A DNA stretch of 47,580 bases, taken from positions 1 through 47,580 of the forward strand of contig JAKIUV010000011.1 of assembly GCA_021647375.1 (NCBI GenBank). Direction: 5' to 3'. Each line of letters opens with the position of its first letter. The stretch's first letter is position 1. The notes beneath the pieces are model-generated. The model saw only the letters and a list, made by a program, of their open reading frames with translations. It did not search any database and was not told the origin of the DNA. Origin of the DNA: Robiginitomaculum sp. (GTDB lineage: Bacteria; Pseudomonadota; Alphaproteobacteria; Caulobacterales; Maricaulaceae). Shown piece by piece: positions 25,437-34,714 of the stretch. The position numbers were made by a program, and so were the translations under genes.

Positions 25437-26297
25437 ATGAAGTCTTTTACTGATTCCGGTCGTTTTCTACGCCCTATACTGACCCTGTTTATTGCGGGCA
25501 TATTATTTAGTGGCTGTTCGACATTTGGCAAAAAACAAAAAATTAAATTGGCCTATGTAGAACGTCCCGCCGAGGCCTTATATACTGGTGGCTTAGAAAA
25601 AATGGATACTAAGCGTTGGGATGAAGCTGTCTTGTTCTTTGACGAAGTAGAGCGCCAGCACCCATTTTCGCGCTGGGCGCGGCGTTCCATGTTGATGTCG
25701 TCATTTGCCCGTTATCAATCAGGTGATTACGAAGAAGCGATAGCAGGGGCGCAGCGGTTTATCGGTTTGCATCCGGGGAGCGAATCCACACCCTATGCCT
25801 ATTATCTTATCGCCATTTGCCATTATGAACAGATTTTCGATGTTGGTCGAGACCAAGGCACTACGGTATTGGCCGAGCAGTCTTTGCAGCAAGTTGTGCG
25901 CCGCTACCCGGATTCTGACTATGCCCGCGATGCTCGTTTGAAATTGGAACTTACCCATGACCATTTGGCAGGCAAGGAAATGGATGTTGGTCGTTATTAT
26001 CTGCGTGCGGGTCAAGAGTTAGCCGCGATAGGGCGGTTTAATAATGTGGTTAAGAAATACGAAACTACATCACAAGTTGAAGAGGCCATGCACCGTCTGG
26101 TCGAAGCCTATGTTTCGCTCGGTTTAATCGGCGAAGCTAAACAGGTTGGTTCAGTGCTTGGCTATAACTATCCAAGCGGAGATTGGTATTATGATAGCTA
26201 TAATTTGCTGTCTAAATACGGCGTTGACCTCAATGAAGAAATTAAAGTTGAACGTGACCGCGGATATTGGCGTCGTTTGAAAGAGCGCTTGTTCTAG
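25437..26297 (+). CDS. bamD: Outer membrane assembly lipoprotein BamD
   Basis: A 286-residue lipoprotein of the BAM complex, which folds beta-barrel proteins into the outer membrane. It has a signal peptide with lipobox LFSGC (Cys 27), followed by tandem TPR-type helices, visible as W..A...F..V...HPFS, Y..A......F...HPGS and PDS.YA.DA segments. Length is typical. It lies between lpxC and recN, the usual alphaproteobacterial order, and a separate promoter-like TATAAT lies just upstream. Confidence 0.95.
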   Translation: MKSFTDSGRFLRPILTLFIAGILFSGCSTFGKKQKIKLAYVERPAEALYTGGLEKMDTKRWDEAVLFFDEVERQHPFSRWARRSMLMSSFARYQSGDYEEAIAGAQRFIGLHPGSESTPYAYYLIAICHYEQIFDVGRDQGTTVLAEQSLQQVVRRYPDSDYARDARLKLELTHDHLAGKEMDVGRYYLRAGQELAAIGRFNNVVKKYETTSQVEEAMHRLVEAYVSLGLIGEAKQVGSVLGYNYPSGDWYYDSYNLLSKYGVDLNEEIKVERDRGYWRRLKERLF

Positions 26298-26327
26298 GCT
26301 CTAATGGCGCACGTCGGGGGAGACTAA

Positions 26328-28019
26328 ATGCTCAGCGAAATTTCCATTCGCAATGTTGTTCTTATCGACGCGCTTGATCTTGAATTGGGCGCAGGTCTGA
26401 CAGCTATGACCGGAGAGACGGGCGCAGGTAAATCCATTATATTAGATGCGCTCGGCATGGCGACGGGCGCACGGTCTGACAAAGGCTTGGTGCGAGCCGG
26501 GGCGGCTAAAGCCCAATGTAGTGCGAGTTTCACATTTGCAGATGACCACAGAGTATGGGGCTTGCTGGAGCAGGCCGATATAGATTTCGACCACAGCGAA
26601 GATATAGTCCTGCGCCGAACGATTACGGCGGAAGGGCGCTCTAAGGCTTATATCAATGATGCACCCGTGAGCGTGAAATTGCTCGGCGAAATTGGCGGGA
26701 CACTGCTCGAAGTTCACGGTCAACATGATGGGCGGGGTCTTTTAGATCCGACCACTCATCAGAGCCAGCTGGATAGATTTGGTGGACATGATGATTTGCT
26801 GGACGCATGTGCGGCGGCGTATGACACTTTGAAAACGGCTGCGGATGCACTGATGCGGTTAAAATCCCGCCAAGCAAAATCTGATGATGACCGCGCTTTT
26901 TTTGAACACGCTATCGGCGAACTTGACCGCTTGGCACCAGTGCCGGGCGAAGACGCGGATTTGGCATCTGAGCGCAAATTATTGCAACATGCAGAGGGGG
27001 CGCTCGGTGAGTTGCGTTCTGCTAGTGAAGCGCTGGGCGAGGACGGCGAATATGAAAGCCGTATCGGGCAGGCTTTGGCTGGTCTGGAGCGGGTACGCGG
27101 CAAGATAGGTGATGATGCCAGTGCGGCAGGTGCGGCTTTGCAAATGGCCAGCGCGGCACTGGAGAAAGCTCTCCTAGAACTCGACGAAGCGCGCACCGCA
27201 GTTGGTGATGCGGCGGGAGCGTTTACGTTCGAGCCGGGGCGGCTAGATACACTCGAAGAACGCCTGTTCGCCCTGCGGGCGGCGGCGCGGAAATATAATG
27301 TTGACGTAGACGGATTGCAGGACCTGCGGCAGAAATTCGGTGATGAATTGCTTGATTTGGAAGGTTACGACGAAAACCTACTTAAAGCACAAAATAGTTT
27401 AGCGCAGGCGCAGACCCGCTATAATACTGTGGCGGCTAAACTTAGCAAAGCTCGTAAAGTGGCCGCGTCCAATCTGGATAAGAAAGTCGTCGCAGAATTG
27501 CCGCCCCTGAAAATGGAACGGGCGCAATTTATTACGGAGTTAAGCGCCGTAGACGACGGCCCGACGGGGCATGACCAGGTACGGTTTTTGGTATCGACCA
27601 ATCCCGGCACCCCCATTGGGCCTTTGGAAAAAATTGCTTCAGGTGGTGAATTGGCGCGCTTTGCGCTGGCCATCAAGGTGGCGCTCGCGGGCGCACTGGA
27701 CGGAAAAACCCAAAAAGTCATGATATTCGACGAGGTTGACCAAGGCGTTGGCGGCGCGGTTGCTGATGCGGTCGGGCGGCGCTTGTCGCGGCTCTCTGGT
27801 GGGGCGCAGGTTTTGGTTGTCACCCATTCCCCGCAAGTGGCCGCAAGTGCCAACCACCAAATCCTAATCAGTAAATCCACCAAGGCCGGCAGCACATTGA
27901 CCCATGTGGTGACCCTCGCTGCCGAGACCCGCGAGGAAGAAATCGCCCGTATGTTGGCCGGAGAGCACGTCACCGACGAAGCCCGCGCCGCCGCCCGTAA
28001 ATTGATGCAGGCGTCATGA
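26328..28019 (+). CDS. recN: DNA repair protein RecN
   Basis: A 563-residue SMC-like ATPase acting in double-strand break repair. The Walker A motif GETGAGKS is at 29-36 in the N-terminal lobe. Central coiled coils occupy about 150-370. The C-terminal lobe contains the signature SGGELARFALAIK and the Walker B VMIFDEVDQGVGG, followed by VVTHSPQVAA. GGGGGAGA upstream supports the ATG. The stop overlaps the ligA start (ATGA), so the two DNA repair genes are coupled. Confidence 0.96.
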   Translation: MLSEISIRNVVLIDALDLELGAGLTAMTGETGAGKSIILDALGMATGARSDKGLVRAGAAKAQCSASFTFADDHRVWGLLEQADIDFDHSEDIVLRRTITAEGRSKAYINDAPVSVKLLGEIGGTLLEVHGQHDGRGLLDPTTHQSQLDRFGGHDDLLDACAAAYDTLKTAADALMRLKSRQAKSDDDRAFFEHAIGELDRLAPVPGEDADLASERKLLQHAEGALGELRSASEALGEDGEYESRIGQALAGLERVRGKIGDDASAAGAALQMASAALEKALLELDEARTAVGDAAGAFTFEPGRLDTLEERLFALRAAARKYNVDVDGLQDLRQKFGDELLDLEGYDENLLKAQNSLAQAQTRYNTVAAKLSKARKVAASNLDKKVVAELPPLKMERAQFITELSAVDDGPTGHDQVRFLVSTNPGTPIGPLEKIASGGELARFALAIKVALAGALDGKTQKVMIFDEVDQGVGGAVADAVGRRLSRLSGGAQVLVVTHSPQVAASANHQILISKSTKAGSTLTHVVTLAAETREEEIARMLAGEHVTDEARAAARKLMQAS

Positions 28020-30100
28020 GCGGCCTGACTTTAGCCCAAGAAGCGTTTTCCAAGGCTAAGCAGGAGCATCACAAGCTCGCCATAGAAATACGCATCCACG
28101 ATGATGCCTATTACCAGCAAGACAAACCGATTGTTGATGATGCCAAATATGATGCACTGCGCAAGCGGTTGCTAGCCATAGAGGCTGAATTTCCTGAACT
28201 AGCGACCAAAGACAGCCCGTCCCAAAATGTTGGTGCCAAACCATCTGGTAAATTCGGCAAAATCACTCATGTCGTGCCGATGCTATCGCTGGACAATGCT
28301 TTTGATGAGGGTGATGTCCGTGATTTTGCGGCGCGGGTGCGCAGATTCCTCAGTATGGATAAGGACACACCGCTCGCCTTTACGGCAGAGCCAAAAATCG
28401 ACGGTTTGTCCGCTTCTATTCGCTACGAAAACGGGGAATTGGTCAGCGCAGCTACGCGGGGCGATGGCCGGATAGGGGAGGATATTACGGCCAATATCCG
28501 CACCCTGAAAAATGTACCGCACACACTCGCTGGCACGAATTGGCCGGACGTGTTGGAAGTGCGCGGCGAGGTCTATATTGGCCATGATGATTTCGGTGCT
28601 ATGAATGCCGCCCAAGAACATGCAGGCAAAGATGCCTATAAAAACCCGCGCAATGCAGCGGCTGGAAGCTTGCGCCAAATAGACCCCAGCGTCACCGCAA
28701 GCCGCCCGTTGAAATTCTATGCCTATGCGTGGGGCGAAATCAGTGCGCCCATATCAGATACGCAAATGGGCGCGGTTCTTAAGTTTCAAGAGTGGGGGTT
28801 TAGCGTCAATGATTTGATGCAGGTTTGTAGCACTGCCGGGCAAATGATTAGCCATTATAAAATGATCGAAGCCAAGCGCAGCGCACTCGGTTACGACATT
28901 GACGGCGTGGTCTACAAGGTCAATGATTTGGCCTTGCAAGAGCGGCTCGGCTTTGTCTCCCGCGCCCCGAGATGGGCTATTGCCCACAAATTTCCGGCAG
29001 AAAAAGCCACTACAATTATCGAAGATATAGACGTGCAAGTTGGTCGCACCGGGGCGCTGACACCCGTGGCAAGGCTTAAGCCCGTCACGGTCGGTGGTGT
29101 CGTGGTTTCCAATGCCACCCTGCACAATGAAGACGAGATTAAGCGCCTAGATGTGCGCATCGGGGACACCGTAGAAATCCAGCGGGCAGGGGATGTTATC
29201 CCGCAAGTGCTTAGAGTTTTGGACGCGGACAGGGCGGGGCGTTCAGCCGTGTTTACCCTGCCAAAATCCTGCCCCATATGCGGTGCCGACGCGGTGCGCG
29301 AAGTGGACGACAAAGGCAATCGTGATGTGGTCAGGCGCTGCGTAAACGGCTTGCAATGTCCCGCGCAAGCTATTGAAAGTTTAAAACATTTTGTCTCGCG
29401 CCGTGCCTATGATATAGACGGTATGGGCGCAAAACAGATTGAAGCTTTTTACCATAAAAAACTGGTTCTGGAACCCGCGCATATATTCACCCTCGAAGCA
29501 CGCAACGACGAGATTAAACTGGAAACCTGGGAGGGTTGGGGCGAACAGAGTGCGGCCAATTTATTCGCCGCTATCAATGCTAGACGCAATATAGAGTTTC
29601 ACCGTTTTCTCTACGGATTTGGTATCCGCCATGTGGGGCACGGAAATTCAAACCTCATCGCCAAACACTATTTATCCTTTGACAAATTCTTGGCGGCCAT
29701 GACATCTGAAGGCCAGGAAGCTGCCCGCGCCGACCTGCTCTCAATAGACGGTATCGGCGAAGCTTGCGTGAGTGCGCTACTTGGTTTCCTGCACGCCCCG
29801 CAAAATATGCAAGTGGTGAACGAACTCTTGGCTGAGGTCAAAGTCATAGACGCGGAGGTGCCCAGCACGGATAGCCCCGTTGCTGGCAAAACCGTTGTAT
29901 TCACAGGTAAGCTCGAACTGTTTTCCCGCGACGAAGCCAAAGCCAAAGCGCAAAGCCTAGGTGCCAAAGTCTCCGGCAGTGTCTCCAAAAAAACCGATTA
30001 TCTGGTGGCAGGATCGGGTGCGGGAAGTAAGTTGAAAAAAGCCGAAGCTTTGGGCGTGAAGGTGTTGAGCGAGGCCGAGTGGTTGGTGCTGATTGGGTAG
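28016..30100 (+). CDS. ligA: NAD-dependent DNA ligase
   Basis: A 694-residue ligase that seals nicks in DNA using NAD+. The adenylated lysine is K127 in EPKIDG. The N-terminal NAD-binding Ia region (HDDAYYQQDKPIVDDAKYD) is intact. An OB fold, a four-cysteine zinc finger (CPICG...C...C), helix-hairpin-helix repeats (IDGIGEA region) and a C-terminal BRCT domain (about 617-694, TVVFTGKLELFSRDEAK) follow in the normal order. It is coupled to recN and ends in the palindromic convergent gap shared with the aminopeptidase gene. Confidence 0.98.
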   Translation: MSGLTLAQEAFSKAKQEHHKLAIEIRIHDDAYYQQDKPIVDDAKYDALRKRLLAIEAEFPELATKDSPSQNVGAKPSGKFGKITHVVPMLSLDNAFDEGDVRDFAARVRRFLSMDKDTPLAFTAEPKIDGLSASIRYENGELVSAATRGDGRIGEDITANIRTLKNVPHTLAGTNWPDVLEVRGEVYIGHDDFGAMNAAQEHAGKDAYKNPRNAAAGSLRQIDPSVTASRPLKFYAYAWGEISAPISDTQMGAVLKFQEWGFSVNDLMQVCSTAGQMISHYKMIEAKRSALGYDIDGVVYKVNDLALQERLGFVSRAPRWAIAHKFPAEKATTIIEDIDVQVGRTGALTPVARLKPVTVGGVVVSNATLHNEDEIKRLDVRIGDTVEIQRAGDVIPQVLRVLDADRAGRSAVFTLPKSCPICGADAVREVDDKGNRDVVRRCVNGLQCPAQAIESLKHFVSRRAYDIDGMGAKQIEAFYHKKLVLEPAHIFTLEARNDEIKLETWEGWGEQSAANLFAAINARRNIEFHRFLYGFGIRHVGHGNSNLIAKHYLSFDKFLAAMTSEGQEAARADLLSIDGIGEACVSALLGFLHAPQNMQVVNELLAEVKVIDAEVPSTDSPVAGKTVVFTGKLELFSRDEAKAKAQSLGAKVSGSVSKKTDYLVAGSGAGSKLKKAEALGVKVLSEAEWLVLIG

Positions 30101-30132
30101 TTTTTGCAGTGCGTAGTGCCGCGAATTCAGGA

Positions 30133-30288
30133 GCGTGCAAGAGCACGCGCCCCCATCGCCTACGCAAGAGCTACGGCACTTCCCCCATGAAAAATGGGGG
30201 AAGAAAAATATTCCTCTCCTTCCCCCATTTTTCATGGGGGAAGTGGGCGCCTCTTGGCGGTCGATGGGGGCGCGCACCTTGTGTGCGC
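30133..30288. repeat. Large nested inverted repeat between convergent ligA and pepP
   Basis: Three layers are symmetric about 30211. The outermost are short hairpins at 30133-30148 and 30272-30288. Then GCGCCCCCATCG (30147-30158) matches the reverse complement at 30262-30273. The inner 27-base arm at 30177-30203 is the exact reverse complement of 30219-30245, and each inner arm is itself a hairpin around CCCCCAT-GAAAA-ATGGGGG. It could act as a bidirectional transcription end and is REP/BIME-like in design. Confidence 0.8.
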
Positions 30289-30328
30289 TTCTGTGTTATC
30301 GCAACTTTTCTCTACACTCAGTTTTTTA

Positions 30329-32137
30329 TCAAATCTCCGCACATGCTTTAATCAGCCATATGGTGACTTTGTGGTCTACTAGGGGGCCGATTTCTTTGAG
30401 GACGCGCTTGTGATAGTCGTTAAGCCAAGTGATTTCCGTAGGGCTTAGCTTGTCTTTGTCGATTAGGGCGCGGTCTATGGGGGCGAGGGTTAGGGTGTGA
30501 AAGCCCATCATGTCGCGCTCGCCGCCTTTTATTGGGCTGGCTTCTGTCACATATTGCAGGTTTTCTATGCGAATGCCGTATGCACCTTCTTTGTAATATC
30601 CCGGCTCGTTGGACACGATCATGCCGGGTTCTAGCGCAACACTGCTGGGGGTTTTGGCGATACGCTGGGGGCCTTCGTGGACACCGAGATATGCGCCGAC
30701 CCCGTGACCCGTACCGTGGTCATAATCCAGCCCGTGCGCCCAGAGCGACATGCGGGCTAAGGCGTCGAGGGCGTGTCCGGTGGTGCCTACGGGGAAGCGC
30801 ACCATGGACAGGGCGATGTGGCCTTTTAGAACAAGGGTGAAGCTTTTACGCATTTCGCGGCTTGGTTTGCCGATGGGTATGGTGCGGGTAATATCGGTTG
30901 TGCCGTCTATATATTGGCCGCCACTGTCGATCAAATAAAGCGAGCCGGGTTCCAGCTTTTTGGTGGTGGCCGTGCTGACACGGTAATGGACGATAGCACC
31001 GTTAGACCCCGCACCCGATATGCTCTCGAAACTCAGATCTTTGAGCAAACCTGTGTCGGCACGGAAACTTTCCAGTTTTTGCGCTGCGCTAATCTCGTCT
31101 TGGGAACCGTCTTGGGCTTCGGTGGCTAGCCAATAGAGGAAATTGGTTACGGCAGCCCCGTCGCGGATATGGGCGGCAGTGGCGCCTGCGATCTCTGCAC
31201 TGTTTTTACGTGCCTTGGGCAGGGCGATTGGATCCATAGTTTTGATGATATTAGCACCGGCCTTGTTCAAAGTGTCGAACATGAAGCTGGAACTACCTGC
31301 CGGATCAACCAAAATGGATTTCCCGGCGAAACTGCCCAGATAATCCGGCAATCGGCCCTCGGCGGACACGGAAACCTGATTGCCGAAATGCTCGCGCACT
31401 TCGTCGGTGACTTTGTCGGGGTCGATGAATAATTCCGCGCTGGCGTCTTTGTTGATAATGAGGCTGGCGAGGGGCAGGGGTGAACACATAACATCGCCGC
31501 CGCGTATATTGAGGAGCCAAGCGATCGAGGCAGGGGCGGTGATAAGCGCCGCATCTGCACCCCTTCCCGTGATGATTTGCGCAATTTGCTGGCGCTTATC
31601 CGCATGGTCGCGCCCGGCAAGGTCGGTCGGCTGGATAGTGAGGGGAGCTTTGGGGGCGCTTGGGCGATTATTCCATGCGGTATCTATTGGATTGATGTCG
31701 AGCGCAGTCAATGTACCGCCTGCGCCTTTTACGGCCTTGCCTAGTCTGGCGAGGGCATCAGGGCTGTGAAGTTTCGGGTCATAGCCGATGTTCAAACCTG
31801 CGCTGTTCTCCGCCAGCCAAGTCGCTACACCGCCGCCCTCAAGGCGTTTATAGGCGAATAAATCTCCGTCCACTTGGGCGCGGACTTGTAGGGTATAGCG
31901 GCCATCTACGAACATAGCGGCTTTGTCTTGCAACACAACGGCTGCGCCGGCTGATCCGGTAAACCCGGTCGCCCACATCAGGCGCTCATTGAAATCCGGT
32001 AGATATTCATTGTTGTATTCGTCCTCATGGGGGATGATGAACCCGTCGAGTTTCAACGCTGATAAAACCGCACGGAGTTTTGGCAGGTTCTTTTGGCCGT
32101 AAGCTGGCCCGCCTTGGACATCAAAATTCTGGATCAT
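30329..32137 (-). CDS. Xaa-Pro aminopeptidase (aminopeptidase P family, M24)
   Basis: A 602-residue cytosolic metallopeptidase that removes the N-terminal residue from peptides with proline in position two. Two creatinase-type N-terminal domains lead into the pita-bread domain. Metal ligands are visible as LIDSGGQYIDGTTDITRT (two Asp), GTGHGVGAYLGVHE (His), SNEPGYY (Glu) and RIENL (Glu). The 600-residue size matches the long eukaryote-like APP1 form rather than the 440-residue E. coli PepP. ATG 32137 has AAGGAAG upstream; longer readings start in non-coding sequence. Confidence 0.94.
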   Translation of the reverse strand: MIQNFDVQGGPAYGQKNLPKLRAVLSALKLDGFIIPHEDEYNNEYLPDFNERLMWATGFTGSAGAAVVLQDKAAMFVDGRYTLQVRAQVDGDLFAYKRLEGGGVATWLAENSAGLNIGYDPKLHSPDALARLGKAVKGAGGTLTALDINPIDTAWNNRPSAPKAPLTIQPTDLAGRDHADKRQQIAQIITGRGADAALITAPASIAWLLNIRGGDVMCSPLPLASLIINKDASAELFIDPDKVTDEVREHFGNQVSVSAEGRLPDYLGSFAGKSILVDPAGSSSFMFDTLNKAGANIIKTMDPIALPKARKNSAEIAGATAAHIRDGAAVTNFLYWLATEAQDGSQDEISAAQKLESFRADTGLLKDLSFESISGAGSNGAIVHYRVSTATTKKLEPGSLYLIDSGGQYIDGTTDITRTIPIGKPSREMRKSFTLVLKGHIALSMVRFPVGTTGHALDALARMSLWAHGLDYDHGTGHGVGAYLGVHEGPQRIAKTPSSVALEPGMIVSNEPGYYKEGAYGIRIENLQYVTEASPIKGGERDMMGFHTLTLAPIDRALIDKDKLSPTEITWLNDYHKRVLKEIGPLVDHKVTIWLIKACAEI

Positions 32138-32365
32138 ATTTTCTTCCTTATTTGGGCGCAACTTATACGCGGTTGCGCCAAACTGCAAATCATTACAGCC
32201 TTGCAATAATCATGGTTAATAGACCTTTAACTATGCAAATGCGCATAACAGTGCTGCTGTTCTGTCTGTTTAAAAGTTTATTTTACTCGCCATATACCCC
32301 TTATGACAGTGACCGTTTCAATAGGTGAGACGGCACAAATGAGGAGCCAATCCAAGGAGACTATC

Positions 32366-32512
32366 ATGGCTAAAGTATTTAACCCAGGCGACGTAGTAAG
32401 CGTTAAAACCAGCATCAAGCCTTTGCCAGCCGCAAAGACTGAAGCAAGAAGTTACGGGTTTTTGGTTCGCCGTGCCCACCGCGCCAACCTTCGTGCGCGT
32501 AGAGCATTATAA
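32366..32512 (+). CDS. Small basic hypothetical protein, 48 residues
   Basis: A short gene with a strong AAGGAGA ribosome binding site (32354-32360) before ATG 32366. The protein is highly basic (opening MAKVFNPGDVVSVK; closing HRANLRARRAL) and lacks hydrophobic segments. It resembles a nucleic-acid or ribosome-binding small protein in composition only. It is not bL36 or another ribosomal protein that could be recognised. It stands alone between the divergent aminopeptidase and the convergent YbaY-like gene, with its own 228-bp upstream region. Confidence 0.65.
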   Translation: MAKVFNPGDVVSVKTSIKPLPAAKTEARSYGFLVRRAHRANLRARRAL

Positions 32513-32583
32513 GACCCATATCAGCCACGCTGTAAAGACTATGACAACGCCAATTATGCGTTGAGTGTTTGAGAATTAATTTG

Positions 32584-32612
32584 GAGTCTGTCGCGCTTTG
32601 CGCGGCGGACTC
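32584..32612. terminator. GC-rich hairpin between convergent genes
   Basis: GAGTCTGTCGCGC (32584-32596), loop TTT, GCGCGGCGGACTC (32600-32612): 13 pairs including two G-U pairs. It ends at the stop of the minus-strand YbaY-like gene and lies 72 bp after the plus-strand small gene. There is no long U-run on either side, but the position suits a bidirectional terminator. Confidence 0.5.
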
Positions 32613-33979
32613 TAATAGTTTGGAGATGTGGTTAGTTTGACCACATTAAATCCCTGTTGCAAAGCTGTGCCGCCAGGGTTGGAGAAAAACAGTTTTCCGT
32701 TTTTATCTTCAAGCCGCAGTCTTAGCCTAGGCGCTGACAGTGCCGGGGCAATATCGGCAGAGTTGACTTTTAGCCTAAAGCTTACATCACCTGATAATCC
32801 GTCCAAAAACACGCGCGTAGAGGCCAGTAGTGCTGGGCGCGCCCCGTTATTGAGACGCTCTAACTCAACAATAAGTACCGACCCTTTTGGCAGGCCTTTT
32901 GCGGCATTGAAGTGGGCTTCTCCGGTAATAGTCCTCGTGAGCGGAATTGGTGCTGGCGACGGTTTTACGACAGGCTTAGGCCGTGCGTCAGGCTTAGGTA
33001 TAGGTTTGGTTTTTGGTTTAGTTATTGGTTTTGGTTTGGGAGTTGGCGCAGGAATATTCCGGGGTAGTGGATTGTACGGCAATGGCCCAATAGCATCCAA
33101 ACGAATGCGGTATTTGGTATCCGGCCCGTTATAGGGGATGGGAGCAGGGGTGACATGGGTTTTTCGTCCGGCCCAATCTTCTATCCATACTTCAAGTGCT
33201 AGCGGCACTTTACTGCTGGATTTATCAATCACCCGTTCAAATTCAAAGGCGAATGGCGCGGTTTTCCCGTCGAGTATTTGACGACTTTCCCCTGAAATGT
33301 AACTGGAATTACCACCAGCAAGCCCATCTTCAATCAAACGCACAATGAGGTTGGAGCCAGAAAATTTAGGGGCGCGACCGTTAAGTTTGACACTACCGCG
33401 TACAGTTTCTGAACTTAGCCCGTTAGGCACGGGTGAAGTTTGGGCGGTAATTTCACCAATACGGGTCAAATTTAACACAGCGGCTTCGTAACCATTATAG
33501 GTGCCAGGTTGTTTAAGCTCGTAAATAACCGCACCGTTAACATCGGTGATTTTGGCTTCGATACGCGCGTAATCAAGTTCTTGGGTAATAGAGGAAGGAG
33601 CCGCAACAATAATTTTTAGAGGTGCGGGCATATCGCTTAGGAGTAAGCGCGTCTGACCAAGCATGAGCGGTGAAGACCGCCTTACATTCGGCGGCGGCGG
33701 CGCATAGGCGGTGACAATGAGTATGGATTCGGCGGGTAAGCCATCTGCGCCCGCATTGAAGCGAATTTCGACCGGGATATTGTCAATCCGGCCTTGCTGA
33801 CCGCGTTCTGGAAGCGGGTAGTCTTTATTGGGAAAATCCGGGTCGGGTAGTTTACCACCTTTGAAAATTTCGTCGATAAGATCGCCAATATCCTGCTGGG
33901 CAGAGGCTGTCGGGGTGGCAAAAAGCAGGGCGCTCATCAAGGCGCTCAAGAGCATGGTTATCAAGTTGCGGTGTTTCAT
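32612..33979 (-). CDS. Secreted protein with three YbaY/YscW-like domains
   Basis: A 455-residue protein with a Sec signal peptide (cleavage near ASAQQ, about residue 27). The last domain (about 349-452) has the YbaY/YscW-type pattern of alternating beta strands: LPKGSVLIVELERL, then VSFRLKVNSADI, then LRLRLEDKNGKLFF. Two earlier stretches (about 66-175 and 192-297) repeat the same plan with ESILIVTAYAP and NLIVRLIEDGL, so the protein seems to hold three copies. A Pro/Lys-rich linker (about 303-347, repeated PKPK) separates copies two and three and would span the periplasm or cell wall. The function of YbaY domains is unclear. There is no lipobox. Confidence 0.72.
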   Translation of the reverse strand: MKHRNLITMLLSALMSALLFATPTASAQQDIGDLIDEIFKGGKLPDPDFPNKDYPLPERGQQGRIDNIPVEIRFNAGADGLPAESILIVTAYAPPPPNVRRSSPLMLGQTRLLLSDMPAPLKIIVAAPSSITQELDYARIEAKITDVNGAVIYELKQPGTYNGYEAAVLNLTRIGEITAQTSPVPNGLSSETVRGSVKLNGRAPKFSGSNLIVRLIEDGLAGGNSSYISGESRQILDGKTAPFAFEFERVIDKSSSKVPLALEVWIEDWAGRKTHVTPAPIPYNGPDTKYRIRLDAIGPLPYNPLPRNIPAPTPKPKPITKPKTKPIPKPDARPKPVVKPSPAPIPLTRTITGEAHFNAAKGLPKGSVLIVELERLNNGARPALLASTRVFLDGLSGDVSFRLKVNSADIAPALSAPRLRLRLEDKNGKLFFSNPGGTALQQGFNVVKLTTSPNY

Positions 33980-34060
33980 ATATCGGGTTTCCTAGAATTA
34001 TTGGCCAATATCTAGCAGTTTCTCCCTGTAGCTTAGCTGAACACAGGTTTTACCTCATGT

Positions 34061-34705
34061 TCATGCAGTTGGAACTTGGGATTCGAATAGAGGATATTTT
34101 TCCATTACCGAAGTGAATATTTCGACCTCCAAAAAATAAGCCAGCCATTTGTGCAAGTGTGGAAATTGTGGTTTATCCCACCATTTTTTTTCAACGGCAG
34201 CGAATTGGCGGATGAACGGGAATATTGCATAATCGGCTAGGCTCGGTGCGTCGCCCATGAGGTAGGGGGAGGCCGCCAGAATATTCTCATAATCTCCTAA
34301 AATAATGCATGCTGCGTCCCGGTGTTCAATGTTCACATCGCCCCGCTTTAAACTATCATCGAAAAAACTAGCATATTTATAGCGAAATTGGTGCTGGGCG
34401 AACGGCTCTTCTATGGTTTTTATCAAGCCTAACATAGCGCCCATATCGGGAGCCAGCCAGTCTTCGGGATCATTGTGCCCCAGCGCCCACAACATGATGT
34501 CGAAGCTTTCGTCGATGACTTTACCGTCGCTGCGCACGATGATTGGTACAGTGGCTTTTGGTGAGGCTTGCAACATTTCAGTTGGCTTATCGCGCAGCAA
34601 GACCTCGCGGTGCTCATAGTCAATGTCGGCTATCTTAAGACCCATGCGCGCCCGCATGGCATAGGGACAACGGCGAAAGGAATATAAAATATGTTGTGCC
34701 GACAT
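34061..34705 (-). CDS. Glutathione S-transferase family protein
   Basis: A 214-residue protein with an N-terminal thioredoxin-like GST domain (YSFRRCPYAMRARM at about 8-21; cis-Pro region TVPII; DESFDIMLWAL) and a helical C-terminal domain (SLADYAIFPFIRQFA). It probably conjugates or reduces with glutathione. The CPY motif suggests a Cys-type catalytic residue, as in omega or dehydroascorbate-reductase-like GSTs. It begins 9 bp after the small lipoprotein gene, so the two are likely one operon. Confidence 0.9.
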   Translation of the reverse strand: MSAQHILYSFRRCPYAMRARMGLKIADIDYEHREVLLRDKPTEMLQASPKATVPIIVRSDGKVIDESFDIMLWALGHNDPEDWLAPDMGAMLGLIKTIEEPFAQHQFRYKYASFFDDSLKRGDVNIEHRDAACIILGDYENILAASPYLMGDAPSLADYAIFPFIRQFAAVEKKWWDKPQFPHLHKWLAYFLEVEIFTSVMEKYPLFESQVPTA

Positions 34706-34714
34706 CGCTCTATC

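Noticed and set aside
24926..25531. Minus-strand open frame of 201 codons across lpxC and bamD
   Set aside because: Overlaps two intact conserved genes and the bamD promoter; no protein features.
27419..27973. Minus-strand open frame of 184 codons
   Set aside because: Antisense to the RecN C-terminal ATPase lobe.
30079..30351. Open frames over the ligA-aminopeptidase gap
   Set aside because: They are translations of the palindromic repeat; no start signals.
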